From assembly GCA_022844565.1 (NCBI GenBank), contig JALHLK010000019.1, positions 1-64,000 on the forward strand: 64,000 nt of DNA, read 5' to 3'. The notes under the pieces were generated by a model, which was not told the DNA's origin, ran no database searches, and saw only the letters and a list, made by a program, of their open reading frames with translations. This document shows, piece by piece, positions 30,519 through 39,233 of the stretch (the stretch's first letter is position 1; every line of letters starts with the position of its first letter). This DNA is from Saprospiraceae bacterium (lineage in GTDB: Bacteria > Bacteroidota > Bacteroidia > Chitinophagales > Saprospiraceae). A program made the position numbers and the translations under genes.

Positions 30519-31691
30519 ATGACCAAAAACAAGTATTTTAATTTTATACTCCTTTTCTTGACATGTCCTCTATTATACGGACAAACTATATTAGGCTCTG
30601 AAAATTATATCGAATATAGCGTCGGGACTTTACCAATATTAATTAGTATTCCCCACGGTGGTAATGTTGTACCTTCGACGATTCCAAATCGTACGTGTAA
30701 TAACCCGACTACGGTTACAGACGCAAATACCATTGATCTAGGTATAAAAATTGACAGCGTTTTCAAAGCACGAACTGGTTGTCGGCCACATTTGGTCTAT
30801 TGCCATTTAAGAAGAACAAAACTAGATGCGAATAGAAGTTTAGCAGATGGAGCTTGTGGTAACCCTATAGCAGAAAATGCCTGGCAAGAATTTCATAAAT
30901 TTATAGACACAGCTCGGTTTGTCATACATCAAAAATATGGTAATAATTCTTTCTACTTTGACTTACACGGTCATGGCAATCCAATACAAAGGATTGAGCT
31001 AGGTTATTTATTGAGGGCAAGCGAACTCATGCAAAACGATGATAGTTTGAATTTGGCAAAGTTTATCAGTTTAAGTTCTATTCAAAATTTGGTACGTAAT
31101 AATGCTTCAAAACTTACTCATGCTCAACTGTTAAGGGGCGTTCATTCCTTTGGGTCGATGTTAGAAAAAAGGTCTTTTCCTGCAGTGCCTAGTGAAAGTA
31201 ATCCTAACCCAGGTTTAAATAATGGTTACTTCAGTGGGGGATACAATACGGCCACACATACATGCTTTAACCCAATGCTCGAAATGAATGGCGTGCAAGT
31301 AGAGTGCAATTTTCAAAACGTAAGGAATTCTGAGATCAATAGAATTGCCTACGCAGTGGCCTTCGTCGAGTCAGTAATAGAGTATATTAAAATACATTTT
31401 AATCTTGATTTGATAAATTGTAATGCCATAACGGATTTAACTTCCTTAGAAAGTAAAAATATTTATGTCTATCCAACGATAATTAAATCGAATGATATTT
31501 TGAAAATTTATAATACTTTGGCTCCTGTCAAAGTAACATGGTATGACGTTTATGGAAAAGTGATACGACAAGATCTATCCAGTAACCAACAAATTATACT
31601 ACCAATAAATCTGGCGAATGGTACATATTATCTTAAGATAGAAGAAGAAGGATTAAAACACATAACGCAAAGAGTGATTATATTAAAATAA
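30519..31691 (+). CDS. N-formylglutamate amidohydrolase-like enzyme with T9SS sorting domain
   Basis: 390 aa. Signal peptide ~1-21 (ending LLYGQ). Residues ~30-290 resemble the N-formylglutamate amidohydrolase fold: ISIPHGGNVVP near the N-terminus, a DLHGHG block (FYFDLHGHGN, ~148) and EMNGVQVECN, which give candidate zinc ligands His, Asp/His and Glu. The last ~75 residues (IYVYPTIIKSND, WYDVYGKVIR, ANGTYYLKIEE) form a type A T9SS C-terminal sorting domain, so the enzyme is secreted or cell-surface bound. The classical enzyme is cytoplasmic (histidine degradation), so the exported form probably acts on another amide or N-acyl amino acid. Its stop adjoins the stop of the convergent LysM gene. 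Confidence 0.8.
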   Translation: MTKNKYFNFILLFLTCPLLYGQTILGSENYIEYSVGTLPILISIPHGGNVVPSTIPNRTCNNPTTVTDANTIDLGIKIDSVFKARTGCRPHLVYCHLRRTKLDANRSLADGACGNPIAENAWQEFHKFIDTARFVIHQKYGNNSFYFDLHGHGNPIQRIELGYLLRASELMQNDDSLNLAKFISLSSIQNLVRNNASKLTHAQLLRGVHSFGSMLEKRSFPAVPSESNPNPGLNNGYFSGGYNTATHTCFNPMLEMNGVQVECNFQNVRNSEINRIAYAVAFVESVIEYIKIHFNLDLINCNAITDLTSLESKNIYVYPTIIKSNDILKIYNTLAPVKVTWYDVYGKVIRQDLSSNQQIILPINLANGTYYLKIEEEGLKHITQRVIILK

Positions 31692-32501
31692 TTAATCTTC
31701 TTTTTGGACATACTTAATCTCAACCATAAATCTTGCATCAAGTGCTCCTAGAGACTTTGCTGTAGCACTTGATAAAACTACGTTTATATCAGAATTATAA
31801 ATTCCATCTGGTATTCTACCCTTAACTTTAGCTTTCACCGTTCTTCTCCCCATAGGGTTATAGATTTCTATTTCACTGTTGGGTTCAGCTTGAGAATGTA
31901 AAACATAGTATCCTTTTTGAGCATTATTTCTGCCATTCACATATGCGATCCCTTTTTGCTTGATAAAAGTTACTTTTGGTAATTCTATCGTGCTTGTGTC
32001 TATAGTATCTCTAGAATTTACTTCGGAGGTGGCAAGATCAATCTCCAATGATTTAGCTGACCTTAAATAACCGATGATGAATACATTATCTTTTTTTATG
32101 GTATGATCAGCCATTTGGTTTCTCTCCATAAAATCATTGATATCTTGATTAAGGTAGGTTTTCGCTATTCTATATAATGTTTCACCACTTTTTACTTTGT
32201 AATAAATTGGCAATGAACCTGTGTTTTGCTTGCTTTGTAGCATATTGTTAATCTTGACTTTAATAATTTTATCACTTTTTATAGTATTAAAATCTTCAAT
32301 TTTGTTGTAATTTGCTATTTCGTCTAGGCTCACACCAAAAGTCTGTGAGATTTTATAGATTGAGCCAAAATCTGCCAGCTTACATTGGATTTCAATTGTT
32401 TCATTTTCACTTATGGTAGCAAAATATTGATGCGTATCTTGTGAAAAAGTAACTAAAGAAGATAACAAAAGTAAGATTGTGATTATATTTGCTTTTTTCA
32501 T
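31692..32501 (-). CDS. LysM-domain exported protein
   Basis: 269 aa. Signal peptide ~1-20. A degenerate N-terminal LysM-like segment (~30-85; ISQTFGVSLDEIANYNKI) precedes a canonical LysM repeat (~98-148; YKVKSGETLYRIAKTYLNQDINDFMERN). LysM binds peptidoglycan N-acetylglucosamine chains. The C-terminal ~90 residues (IAYVNGRNNAQKGYYVLHS...AKSLGALDARFMVEIKYV) form a beta-rich domain reminiscent of the RlpA-like double-psi barrel region, without clear catalytic residues. Probably periplasmic and cell-wall associated. A TAnnTTTG element lies 18 bp upstream. Confidence 0.85.
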   Translation of the reverse strand: MKKANIITILLLLSSLVTFSQDTHQYFATISENETIEIQCKLADFGSIYKISQTFGVSLDEIANYNKIEDFNTIKSDKIIKVKINNMLQSKQNTGSLPIYYKVKSGETLYRIAKTYLNQDINDFMERNQMADHTIKKDNVFIIGYLRSAKSLEIDLATSEVNSRDTIDTSTIELPKVTFIKQKGIAYVNGRNNAQKGYYVLHSQAEPNSEIEIYNPMGRRTVKAKVKGRIPDGIYNSDINVVLSSATAKSLGALDARFMVEIKYVQKED

Positions 32502-32518
32502 AATTTCTAAATTTACTG

Positions 32519-32526
32519 CAAATATA
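32519..32526 (-). promoter_or_regulatory. Bacteroidota -7 element for the LysM gene
   Basis: The minus strand reads TATATTTG, an exact TAnnTTTG match, 17 bp upstream of the LysM-protein start. The 69-bp divergent gap also has to serve the acetyltransferase gene. Confidence 0.45.
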
Positions 32527-32570
32527 TGATAAATATTTGTAATTTATAATATATTAATAAACAATTTTAT

Positions 32571-33071
32571 ATGACACATATTAGATCAATTTTTGAACAC
32601 GAGATTTCATTTGTAAAAAAAATGGCTTACGAGATTTGGAGATCTTGGTATTTAGACGTGATTATGGATGAAAAACAAATGTTGTACATGCTAAATATGA
32701 TGTATAACGAAGATAAGATTAAATCTGATATTGATTCAGGGGTTATTTATTTAGTAATTATCGATGAGGAAAAAATCCGTGGTTTTGCATCTTATCAAAA
32801 TGGTTTAGGTGAGGGAGGAAATATGACCAAAATACATAAATTATATGTGCAGCCGGATGTACATAAAAAAGGTTTGGGCAATAAATTATTTGATTATATG
32901 GAGATGAGAGCTAAGGAAGCAGCATCAAATGGGGTATTTCTCCATGTAAATAGGGAGAATAAGTCAATTGGTTTTTACGAGCGTAAAGGTATGAGTATTA
33001 TGAAGTCAGAAGATAATGATATTGGAGAAGGCTATTTTATGTATGACTATGTAATGGAGAAGGTTTTTTAA
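32571..33071 (+). CDS. GNAT family N-acetyltransferase
   Basis: 166 aa, cytoplasmic. Acetyl-CoA-binding motif A is seen as IHKLYVQPDVHKKGLGNKLFDYM (KKGLGN at the pyrophosphate loop), followed by LHVNRENKSIGFYERKGM, the motif B region with the conserved N-x-x-x-x-x-F-Y. The acceptor substrate (protein N-terminus, amino acid or drug) cannot be predicted. Confidence 0.9.
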   Translation: MTHIRSIFEHEISFVKKMAYEIWRSWYLDVIMDEKQMLYMLNMMYNEDKIKSDIDSGVIYLVIIDEEKIRGFASYQNGLGEGGNMTKIHKLYVQPDVHKKGLGNKLFDYMEMRAKEAASNGVFLHVNRENKSIGFYERKGMSIMKSEDNDIGEGYFMYDYVMEKVF

Positions 33072-33154
33072 TAAAGCCGCCACATTGCCAATTATAAAGT
33101 ATTCTTCGTCATTTAGTAAAATTGCTTAAACTTGTTCTTTGAAAATTAATATCT

Positions 33155-34468
33155 ATGAAAAGTGTTCTTCCTTTACTCATTTTTAGTTTTAATATTGGTT
33201 TAAGTTTTGGCCAATCTTATACCAGCTTTTTTACGGGCAATCGTGAAGATGTAGAGACAAAACCAATGGGTGGAGTTTGCCTTATGGGTGGTGCAGCAGA
33301 GAATGACAGTGCTATGGTTTGGTTTTTGAATCGAGCGAGTGGGGGAGATGTCTTGGTCATTAGAGCTAGCGGTTCTAATGGTTACAACAACTACATGTAT
33401 TCAAATTTGGGTGTGAAGGTAAACAGTGTAGAATCTATCGTATTCAATAATCGTAGTGCATCCTTTAATCCTTATGTGATCGATAGAATCAAAAAAGCAG
33501 AAGCAATATGGATGGCTGGCGGTGATCAATGGAATTATGTGCGTTATTGGCGAAATAGCCCTGTAGATAGTTTGATCAATCAATTAATTCTAAAGAAAAA
33601 TATTGTCGTCGGTGGTACCAGTGCAGGTATGGCCGTATTGGGTCAATACTATTTTTCAGCGGAAAACAATACGGTTACCACCATAGAAGCATTGGCTAAT
33701 CCCTATGATACTAAAGTAATGGTGGATTCCACTTCCTTTTTTAATGTTCCTGTACTTAAACATGTCATCACCGACAGTCACTATGATGAGCGTGACCGAA
33801 GAGGAAGACACACTGTATTTATGTCAAGAATACTCAAAGATTATAATGACCCAAAAGTACTCGGTATAGCCAGTAATGAGTCAGCTGCGGTATGTATAGA
33901 AGGGGATGGTAGGGCACGTGTTTTCGGTACTTATCCTGATAAAAATACTAAAGCATACTTTATCATGCCCAATTGCGAAAATATTGATATTACACCTGAG
34001 CAACTTTCGACCAATAAACCCCTCATTTGGGATAAGAATGGAAAAGCGTTAGTTGTTTACTCCGTGAATGGTACACCAAATGGGTCTAACTACTTCCAAA
34101 TGCATGATAAAGGAAAATCCGCAGGTGGAAATTGGAATTTTTGGTCTGTTCGTAATGGGTTGGTTAATGAGGTTGCTGGCATGGCACCCAATTGTGTGTT
34201 GAGTTCTTTTGGATTAGAGGAAACTGATATGAGTATTGTGGTTTATCCTAATCCTAGTGGTGATACTTTATATCTTGAAAATATTTCTTCTTCTATTTCT
34301 TCTCTGGAAATCATAACTCTTCATGGGCAAAGGTTGGTTCCTGAAAAAATTAAAAAAGAGCGTTCTTCATATCATGTTGAGATAAGTAATTTACCTCCCG
34401 GAAATTATTCTCTTGTTCTTTTACTCACCGATGGAAAGAAGACTATTAGGAAATTTGTTAAACAATAG
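33155..34468 (+). CDS. cyanophycinase-like (S51) peptidase with T9SS sorting domain
   Basis: 437 aa. Signal peptide ~1-20. The S51 core includes GGVCLMGGAAEND, IWMAGGDQWNY, the nucleophile elbow GGTSAGMAV with Ser156, and a DSHYDERDRRGR block, as in cyanophycinases and exported relatives. The last ~80 residues (VVYPNPSGDTLYLEN...LPPGNYSLVLLLTDGKKTIRKFVKQ) form a type A T9SS sorting domain, so the enzyme is secreted or surface attached. Family members hydrolyse the beta-Asp-Arg bonds of cyanophycin or related isopeptides. Extracellular cyanophycin use would fit scavenging of lysed cyanobacteria, but that is inference. Confidence 0.88.
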   Translation: MKSVLPLLIFSFNIGLSFGQSYTSFFTGNREDVETKPMGGVCLMGGAAENDSAMVWFLNRASGGDVLVIRASGSNGYNNYMYSNLGVKVNSVESIVFNNRSASFNPYVIDRIKKAEAIWMAGGDQWNYVRYWRNSPVDSLINQLILKKNIVVGGTSAGMAVLGQYYFSAENNTVTTIEALANPYDTKVMVDSTSFFNVPVLKHVITDSHYDERDRRGRHTVFMSRILKDYNDPKVLGIASNESAAVCIEGDGRARVFGTYPDKNTKAYFIMPNCENIDITPEQLSTNKPLIWDKNGKALVVYSVNGTPNGSNYFQMHDKGKSAGGNWNFWSVRNGLVNEVAGMAPNCVLSSFGLEETDMSIVVYPNPSGDTLYLENISSSISSLEIITLHGQRLVPEKIKKERSSYHVEISNLPPGNYSLVLLLTDGKKTIRKFVKQ

Positions 34469-34476
34469 TATATTTG
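34469..34476 (+). promoter_or_regulatory. Bacteroidota -7 element for the exported thioredoxin gene
   Basis: TATATTTG, an exact TAnnTTTG match, directly after the stop of the peptidase gene and 23 bp before the ATG at 34500. Confidence 0.45.
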
Positions 34477-34499
34477 TCTATAAATTAAAAATTATTAAA

Positions 34500-35732
34500 A
34501 TGAAAAAATCTCTTTTCTTACTTTTCACTTGTTTACTATCTCTAAATCTCTTCTCTCAAGGTATGAATTTTGAAAAAAATACTACATGGGAAAAAGTTGT
34601 CGCTAAGGCCAAGGCAGAAAACAAACTTATTTTTGTAGATTGCTACACCACATGGTGTGGGCCGTGCAAAAAATTGGATGCAGAAGTATTTCCAAATCCT
34701 GAGGTAGGAGAATTCTTTAATAAGCACTTTGTTAATCTGAAAGTACAAATGGATACAACCAAGAATGATAGTGAATACATCAGAAATTGGTGGGCAATAG
34801 GGCAGGAATGGCATAAGACTTATGGAGTATGGGCTTACCCAAGTTTTTTGGTGTTTGACTCAAATGGTGAGATAGCAGATAGGGGAGTGGGCTTTGCTCC
34901 GGTACCGCAGTTTTTAGAAAAAGGCAAGGCATTGATCAATAGAGATAATCATTATTATCCAATGAAAAAGAAATATGAAGAAGGAAAGCTTGTTGGTGCT
35001 GACCTTCCTAAATTGGCAAAACGAGCTTTGGATGCATATGATAGAAACTTTATTGGTATAATTGGACCTGACTATTTAAGTAAAGAATCTAATCTACTTA
35101 CAGGAGATAATATCAGATATATCATCCAAATGAATCCAAAAATGGGTACAAAATACTTTAATGTCATCAAAGATAATACTGCGAAAGTGGATGAAGTAAT
35201 GGAAAGAAAGGGTACTGCTGAGAACTTTTTATTCAGAACAGCTCAAGTAAATTTTATAAGTAAATTAGCACCAAATAAAGCTGGTACAGAAGCGAACTGG
35301 ACAGCCGTAGCCGATTCGTTGAATTTGTATTTTCCAGAATTTGCAGAAAAGTATACAATAAAAGCAAAAATCACAAGAGCCAATGCTTTAAGACAATGGC
35401 CAGAATTTAGTGCAAATGTTCAAACCTACTTTGAGAAATACATCAATGAGGTTGACTTTATGCAACTCAACAGCTATGCATGGAGCATATTCGAAAACTG
35501 TGAAGATGAAAATTGTATAAATATGGCTTTAGGTTGGGCAAAACATGCAGCTAGCAAGGATGATCCAATGATTTTGGACACATATGCTAATCTTTTGTAC
35601 AAATTGGGTAAAAACTCAGATGCTATCACTACTCAAGAAAAAGCAATTGCTATCTTAAAAGAAAAAGGAGAAGACCCTGCCGACCAGCAAATTACGTTAG
35701 AAAAGATGAAAAAGGGAGAGAAAACTTGGTAG
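34500..35732 (+). CDS. exported thioredoxin-fold protein with C-terminal helical domain
   Basis: 410 aa from the ATG at 34500. Signal peptide ~1-20 (ending LFSQ). The thioredoxin domain (~25-145) has Cys53-Gly-Pro-Cys56 in TTWCGPCKK and AYPSFLVFDSNG as the cis-Pro loop. About 250 C-terminal residues are helical and TPR-like (ALRQWPEFSANVQTYFEKY, DTYANLLYKLGKNSDAITTQEKAIAIL). Likely a periplasmic disulfide reductase or isomerase with a protein-binding tail. The frame is open upstream to 34413 through the preceding gene's end, but the signal peptide and -7 element fix the start at 34500. Confidence 0.87.
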   Translation: MKKSLFLLFTCLLSLNLFSQGMNFEKNTTWEKVVAKAKAENKLIFVDCYTTWCGPCKKLDAEVFPNPEVGEFFNKHFVNLKVQMDTTKNDSEYIRNWWAIGQEWHKTYGVWAYPSFLVFDSNGEIADRGVGFAPVPQFLEKGKALINRDNHYYPMKKKYEEGKLVGADLPKLAKRALDAYDRNFIGIIGPDYLSKESNLLTGDNIRYIIQMNPKMGTKYFNVIKDNTAKVDEVMERKGTAENFLFRTAQVNFISKLAPNKAGTEANWTAVADSLNLYFPEFAEKYTIKAKITRANALRQWPEFSANVQTYFEKYINEVDFMQLNSYAWSIFENCEDENCINMALGWAKHAASKDDPMILDTYANLLYKLGKNSDAITTQEKAIAILKEKGEDPADQQITLEKMKKGEKTW

Positions 35733-35760
35733 GTTGATTTCTGAGAATAAAGTTATAATT

Positions 35761-35799
35761 AAAGGCAAAAATGTTGGGTTATACCCTTGTTTTTGCCTT
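35761..35799 (+). terminator. strong rho-independent terminator
   Basis: AAAGGCAAAAA pairs with TTTTTGCCTTT, with an inner GGGT/ACCC pairing, then a T-run. It lies 28 bp after the thioredoxin gene. Confidence 0.9.
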
Positions 35800-35819
35800 T
35801 TTTTATAAGGAGCACTCGA

Positions 35820-36035
35820 ATTACGGAATTGTTAAACTGCTAATTTACTGGATTGCTAATTTGCCAAATAGCTAAAATAATAAATAGTCAATTTGCTAAA
35901 ATACTAAATTGCTAAACTAATAAAATACTACCTTTTTAATTTTCTGAATCACAAAAATGCTATAATAGGAAGGTGCTAATCTGCCAATTTGCTAAACTAA
36001 TAAAATGACTAACCCTCCAAAGCGCTAAAAAGCTA
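35820..36035. repeat. degenerate GCTAA/TTGCCAA short repeats in a gene-free gap
   Basis: The gap 35733-36062 has no gene. After the terminator it is filled with imperfect copies of units such as GCTAATTTGCCAA and ATTTGCTAAA. An exact 18-base copy, TTGCTAAACTAATAAAAT, occurs at 35909-35926 and again at 35989-36006, 80 bp apart. The spacing between units is irregular, so this is not a CRISPR array. Confidence 0.7.
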
Positions 36036-36062
36036 ATTTACAAAATGAGCCGTTTCAATTTT

Positions 36063-37427
36063 CTACCCAAACACACTTTGCTCAATCAAAAATACAATAG
36101 TACCGGCTACATATCCAGCAAATGCCAACAATGATATTTTCTTAACGTACCAAATAAAATTGATTTTTTCCATTCCCATAGCAGCTACTCCTGCTGCTGA
36201 ACCAATGATCAACATACTTCCTCCTGTACCAGCGGCATAGGCTATATAATGCCATATTTTTGCGTCTATAGGCTCGGTAAACATTCCCATAGTGGCTGCA
36301 ACTAAAGGCACATTATCGATCACTGCGCTGAATATACCCAAAATAAATATAACGATATCCATATTGGGAATTGATTTTTCAAGACCTTCTGCTGCATATC
36401 TTAAAGTACCTACATCTCCCATTTTTAAGGTCTCCAAACAAGCAACAGTCATTAAGATACCCAAAAAGAACAAGATACTTGACATTTCAATCTTTGTTAA
36501 AGCCTTATGAGCCGAATATAAGTGTCTCTTTTCTTTGTCAAAATTTTCCTCTGGATGGATGTACTCTGATACTAACCAAACAATACCCAAACTAAACATC
36601 ATTCCAACATAAGGAGGCAAGGATGTTATCGTTTTAAAAATAGGTACAAAAACAATCATTCCCAATCCTAAGTACAGCATGGTTTTACTGGATAACAATT
36701 TTTTTTCTTCTTCTATATGTATACCATCGATATCCGTAGTCAGATTGCCCTTAAATGGTTTCATGAAACTAGCAATTGCAAAGGGTATTGCAAAACAAAC
36801 GATTGAAGGCAATGCCAACCAAGTTACTAAACCTCCTGCGGTTACTTTTTTACCTATCCAAAGCATGGTGGTTGTCACATCACCTATGGGAGACCAAGCA
36901 CCGCCAGCGTTGGCTGCCAAAACGATTAAAGACACATACCATATTCTTTCGACTTTATCTGGAACTAACTTTCTTAAAATGGATACCAAGACAATCGTAG
37001 CTGTCAAATTATCGATTACAGCCGATAAGAAAAATCCCAACAAACCCATTATCCAAAGTAGACTAAGTTTGTTACGCGTTTTAATCCAATCTTTAATTAT
37101 TGAAAACCCTCGATGAAGGTCCACAATTTCAACAATTGTCATTGCACCAATTAAAAATATCAAAATCTCTGCTATTTTACTAAGGTGGTGTATCAATGCT
37201 GCTGAGAAACCTTCCTCAGCAGCAAGGGAATATCCTTCAACCATACTAAAAATATGATTGTGTGAATCTACTATTTCTAAACTACCATTTTTAAAACCAA
37301 TAGCTAACACAGCCCAGGAAAGTGCCCCCATAAATAATGCTGGTACTGCTTTGTCTAGATGTAATTTGTGCTCAAATACGATTGCTAAATATCCAACAAT
37401 AAAAATCAAAATTACAATAGCTGCCAT
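36063..37427 (-). CDS. nhaD: NhaD-type Na+/H+ antiporter
   Basis: 454 aa, with about 11-13 membrane segments along the whole protein. The conserved block SAVIDNLTATIVLVSILRKL (~130-150), the AGGAWSPIGDVTTTMLW block (~185) and the later FSAVIDNVPLVAATMGMF repeat match NhaD/ArsB-superfamily antiporters. It exports Na+ (or Li+) for H+ at the inner membrane. It lies 206 bp downstream of the SulP gene, on the same strand, and has its own full promoter. The neighbourhood suggests it sets the Na+ or pH balance for the bicarbonate transporters, which is inference. Confidence 0.92.
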   Translation of the reverse strand: MAAIVILIFIVGYLAIVFEHKLHLDKAVPALFMGALSWAVLAIGFKNGSLEIVDSHNHIFSMVEGYSLAAEEGFSAALIHHLSKIAEILIFLIGAMTIVEIVDLHRGFSIIKDWIKTRNKLSLLWIMGLLGFFLSAVIDNLTATIVLVSILRKLVPDKVERIWYVSLIVLAANAGGAWSPIGDVTTTMLWIGKKVTAGGLVTWLALPSIVCFAIPFAIASFMKPFKGNLTTDIDGIHIEEEKKLLSSKTMLYLGLGMIVFVPIFKTITSLPPYVGMMFSLGIVWLVSEYIHPEENFDKEKRHLYSAHKALTKIEMSSILFFLGILMTVACLETLKMGDVGTLRYAAEGLEKSIPNMDIVIFILGIFSAVIDNVPLVAATMGMFTEPIDAKIWHYIAYAAGTGGSMLIIGSAAGVAAMGMEKINFIWYVKKISLLAFAGYVAGTIVFLIEQSVFG

Positions 37428-37451
37428 ATGGTTTGTGTTTGTCTAAGTCGG

Positions 37452-37482
37452 CAAACATAAAAGGAAGTTACTAAGTATCCAA
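37452..37482 (-). promoter_or_regulatory. Bacteroidota promoter for nhaD
   Basis: The minus strand reads TTG (plus-strand CAA at 37480-37482), a 20-base spacer and TATGTTTG (37452-37459), the same -33/-7 spacing as the lspA promoter. It lies 24 bp upstream of the nhaD start. Confidence 0.7.
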
Positions 37483-37633
37483 AATTTTTTATTTATTTCT
37501 GTTCAAAAAGGATATATTTTTTTTTCCTACAAAATTTTCTAAATTAAAAATTAAATTCAACAAAATTTAATACCATAAAATAATAAATAGAACCAATGTT
37601 TTATTTTTTTTTGTTAAAATTTTAAGCTGATTT

Positions 37634-39229
37634 TTACTTCTTTACTAATTTTTTTGTTGATAAATCATGAGTAGACAGTGACTTGTGGTCATCAAGACCA
37701 TGAATCTTAAAAATACCACCTTCCAAAGAATAATCACTTTGGTATTGATGAAGAAATGATAAAAATGAATGATCTACTAGTTTGGCACTTTCCAAGTCTA
37801 TATAAATATGAGTATCTCTTGGTAGGCTATCAAGCATTTTTTTGAATCCTATTAGATTAGAAAAAATGGCATTTTCATAGACTTTAATTCTTGTTGTATT
37901 TTCATGTTGATCAAGGCTGTATTTTGCTTTAAATAAAGATTTTAAGGAAGCACCATTAGCTAAATGGAAGATAAATTTTATGATTATTCCAGCTGCAACT
38001 CCCAAAAGTAAATCTTCAACTAACGTCACAAATATCGTTACTAAAAAAATGGCCAACTGCTCTTTTCCAATATGGTAAACGTGCAAAAATTCTTTAGGAG
38101 CTGCAAGTCTGTATCCAGCGTAAATAAGCATAGCAGCAAGAGCCGCATTAGGTATTAACTCAATAAGCGGTATAATCAAAATCATGGCTAACAACAAGAA
38201 TAATCCATGAAAAAAGTTTGACCATTTGGTTCTCCCACCGAATCCAATATTTGAAGAACTTCGTACCACTTCTGAAATCATAGGCAGACCTCCAAATGTG
38301 GCTGCAACAAAGTTGCCCATGCCAATACCCAATAAGTCGCCATTAAAATTTGACGTTCTTTTATAAGGATCTAAATTGTCTACAGCTTTAACCGTAAGTA
38401 GGGATTCTAAGCTATTCACAAATAAAAACATCATGACAAATTTCCAGAAGATAAATTTTCCAATCCAAGAAAAATCAAAATTTAACCCAAGAGAACCCCA
38501 AAAGTCACCTATGGTAACTAAAGTGTAATCTGGCTCTGTCGTTTTAAAATGCCAATAAATGGACAAAGGAATAGCAAAAAGCAAAACGATCATGGGTGCG
38601 GGCACTTTTTTGAAAAACTTTAAGCCAATTTTAGGTAATCCAAACATTATGAATAAGCCTAAAATTCCGACTACCGCTATATGCCAATGTGCGTGCGTAA
38701 TGAATTTTGGAATATCCATTAATAGCTCTAACGGACCTTCTCCCTTGTAAAGTGAAGGATCATCGCCCAATAATACTGGAATTTGCTTAGCTATGATAAT
38801 AATTCCTATGGCTGCAAGCATACCATGTACCACAGCATGTGGGAAAAAGTCACTGAGAGAACCAAGTTTTAACAAAGCAAATACTACTTGAATGATTGCT
38901 GCCACCATAATTGCTGCAGTTGTGATTTTCCATCCTTCATCACCTCCTCCAAAAGCCAAGATAGCTCCAGAACAAATGGTAATTAAACCTGCTGCTGGAC
39001 CTTTGATGGTTAATTCAGAAACTCTAAACAATGGCGTAAATAATCCTCCAATTATTGCTGTAAGAACCCCCATAGCAGCAGGAAATCCACTTGCTTTGGC
39101 GATGCCCAAACTTAATGGTAATGCTAATAGAAATACCATAAATCCAGATACCAAATCGGCTTTATAGTTTTCTTTCAGTCCTTTTTTTAGTTTTGGGGTG
39201 GTGGTGTGATGTATTGTTGTATTTTTCAT
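37634..39229 (-). CDS. SulP family anion (probable bicarbonate) transporter
   Basis: 531 aa. The N-terminal membrane domain has ~12-14 segments with the SulP signature region (DLVSGFMVFLLALPLSLGIAKASG, ~25-48) and LTIKGPAAGLITICSGAI. A C-terminal STAS-like domain (~435-525; HIYIDLESAKLVDHSFLSFLHQYQ) is cytoplasmic. SulP proteins move sulfate, bicarbonate or other anions, often with Na+. It starts 4 bp after the dabB stop, so it is part of the dabA-dabB transcript, which points to bicarbonate. The proton- or sodium-coupling cannot be read here. Confidence 0.9.
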   Translation of the reverse strand: MKNTTIHHTTTPKLKKGLKENYKADLVSGFMVFLLALPLSLGIAKASGFPAAMGVLTAIIGGLFTPLFRVSELTIKGPAAGLITICSGAILAFGGGDEGWKITTAAIMVAAIIQVVFALLKLGSLSDFFPHAVVHGMLAAIGIIIIAKQIPVLLGDDPSLYKGEGPLELLMDIPKFITHAHWHIAVVGILGLFIMFGLPKIGLKFFKKVPAPMIVLLFAIPLSIYWHFKTTEPDYTLVTIGDFWGSLGLNFDFSWIGKFIFWKFVMMFLFVNSLESLLTVKAVDNLDPYKRTSNFNGDLLGIGMGNFVAATFGGLPMISEVVRSSSNIGFGGRTKWSNFFHGLFLLLAMILIIPLIELIPNAALAAMLIYAGYRLAAPKEFLHVYHIGKEQLAIFLVTIFVTLVEDLLLGVAAGIIIKFIFHLANGASLKSLFKAKYSLDQHENTTRIKVYENAIFSNLIGFKKMLDSLPRDTHIYIDLESAKLVDHSFLSFLHQYQSDYSLEGGIFKIHGLDDHKSLSTHDLSTKKLVKK

Positions 39230-39233
39230 TTTT

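Noticed and set aside
35820-36035. Possible CRISPR array
   Set aside because: The repeated units are short, imperfect and irregularly spaced, with no constant-length spacers and no cas genes nearby.
36679-37116. 145-codon open frame on the plus strand
   Set aside because: It is antisense to nhaD; the hydrophobic bias of the real gene produces it.
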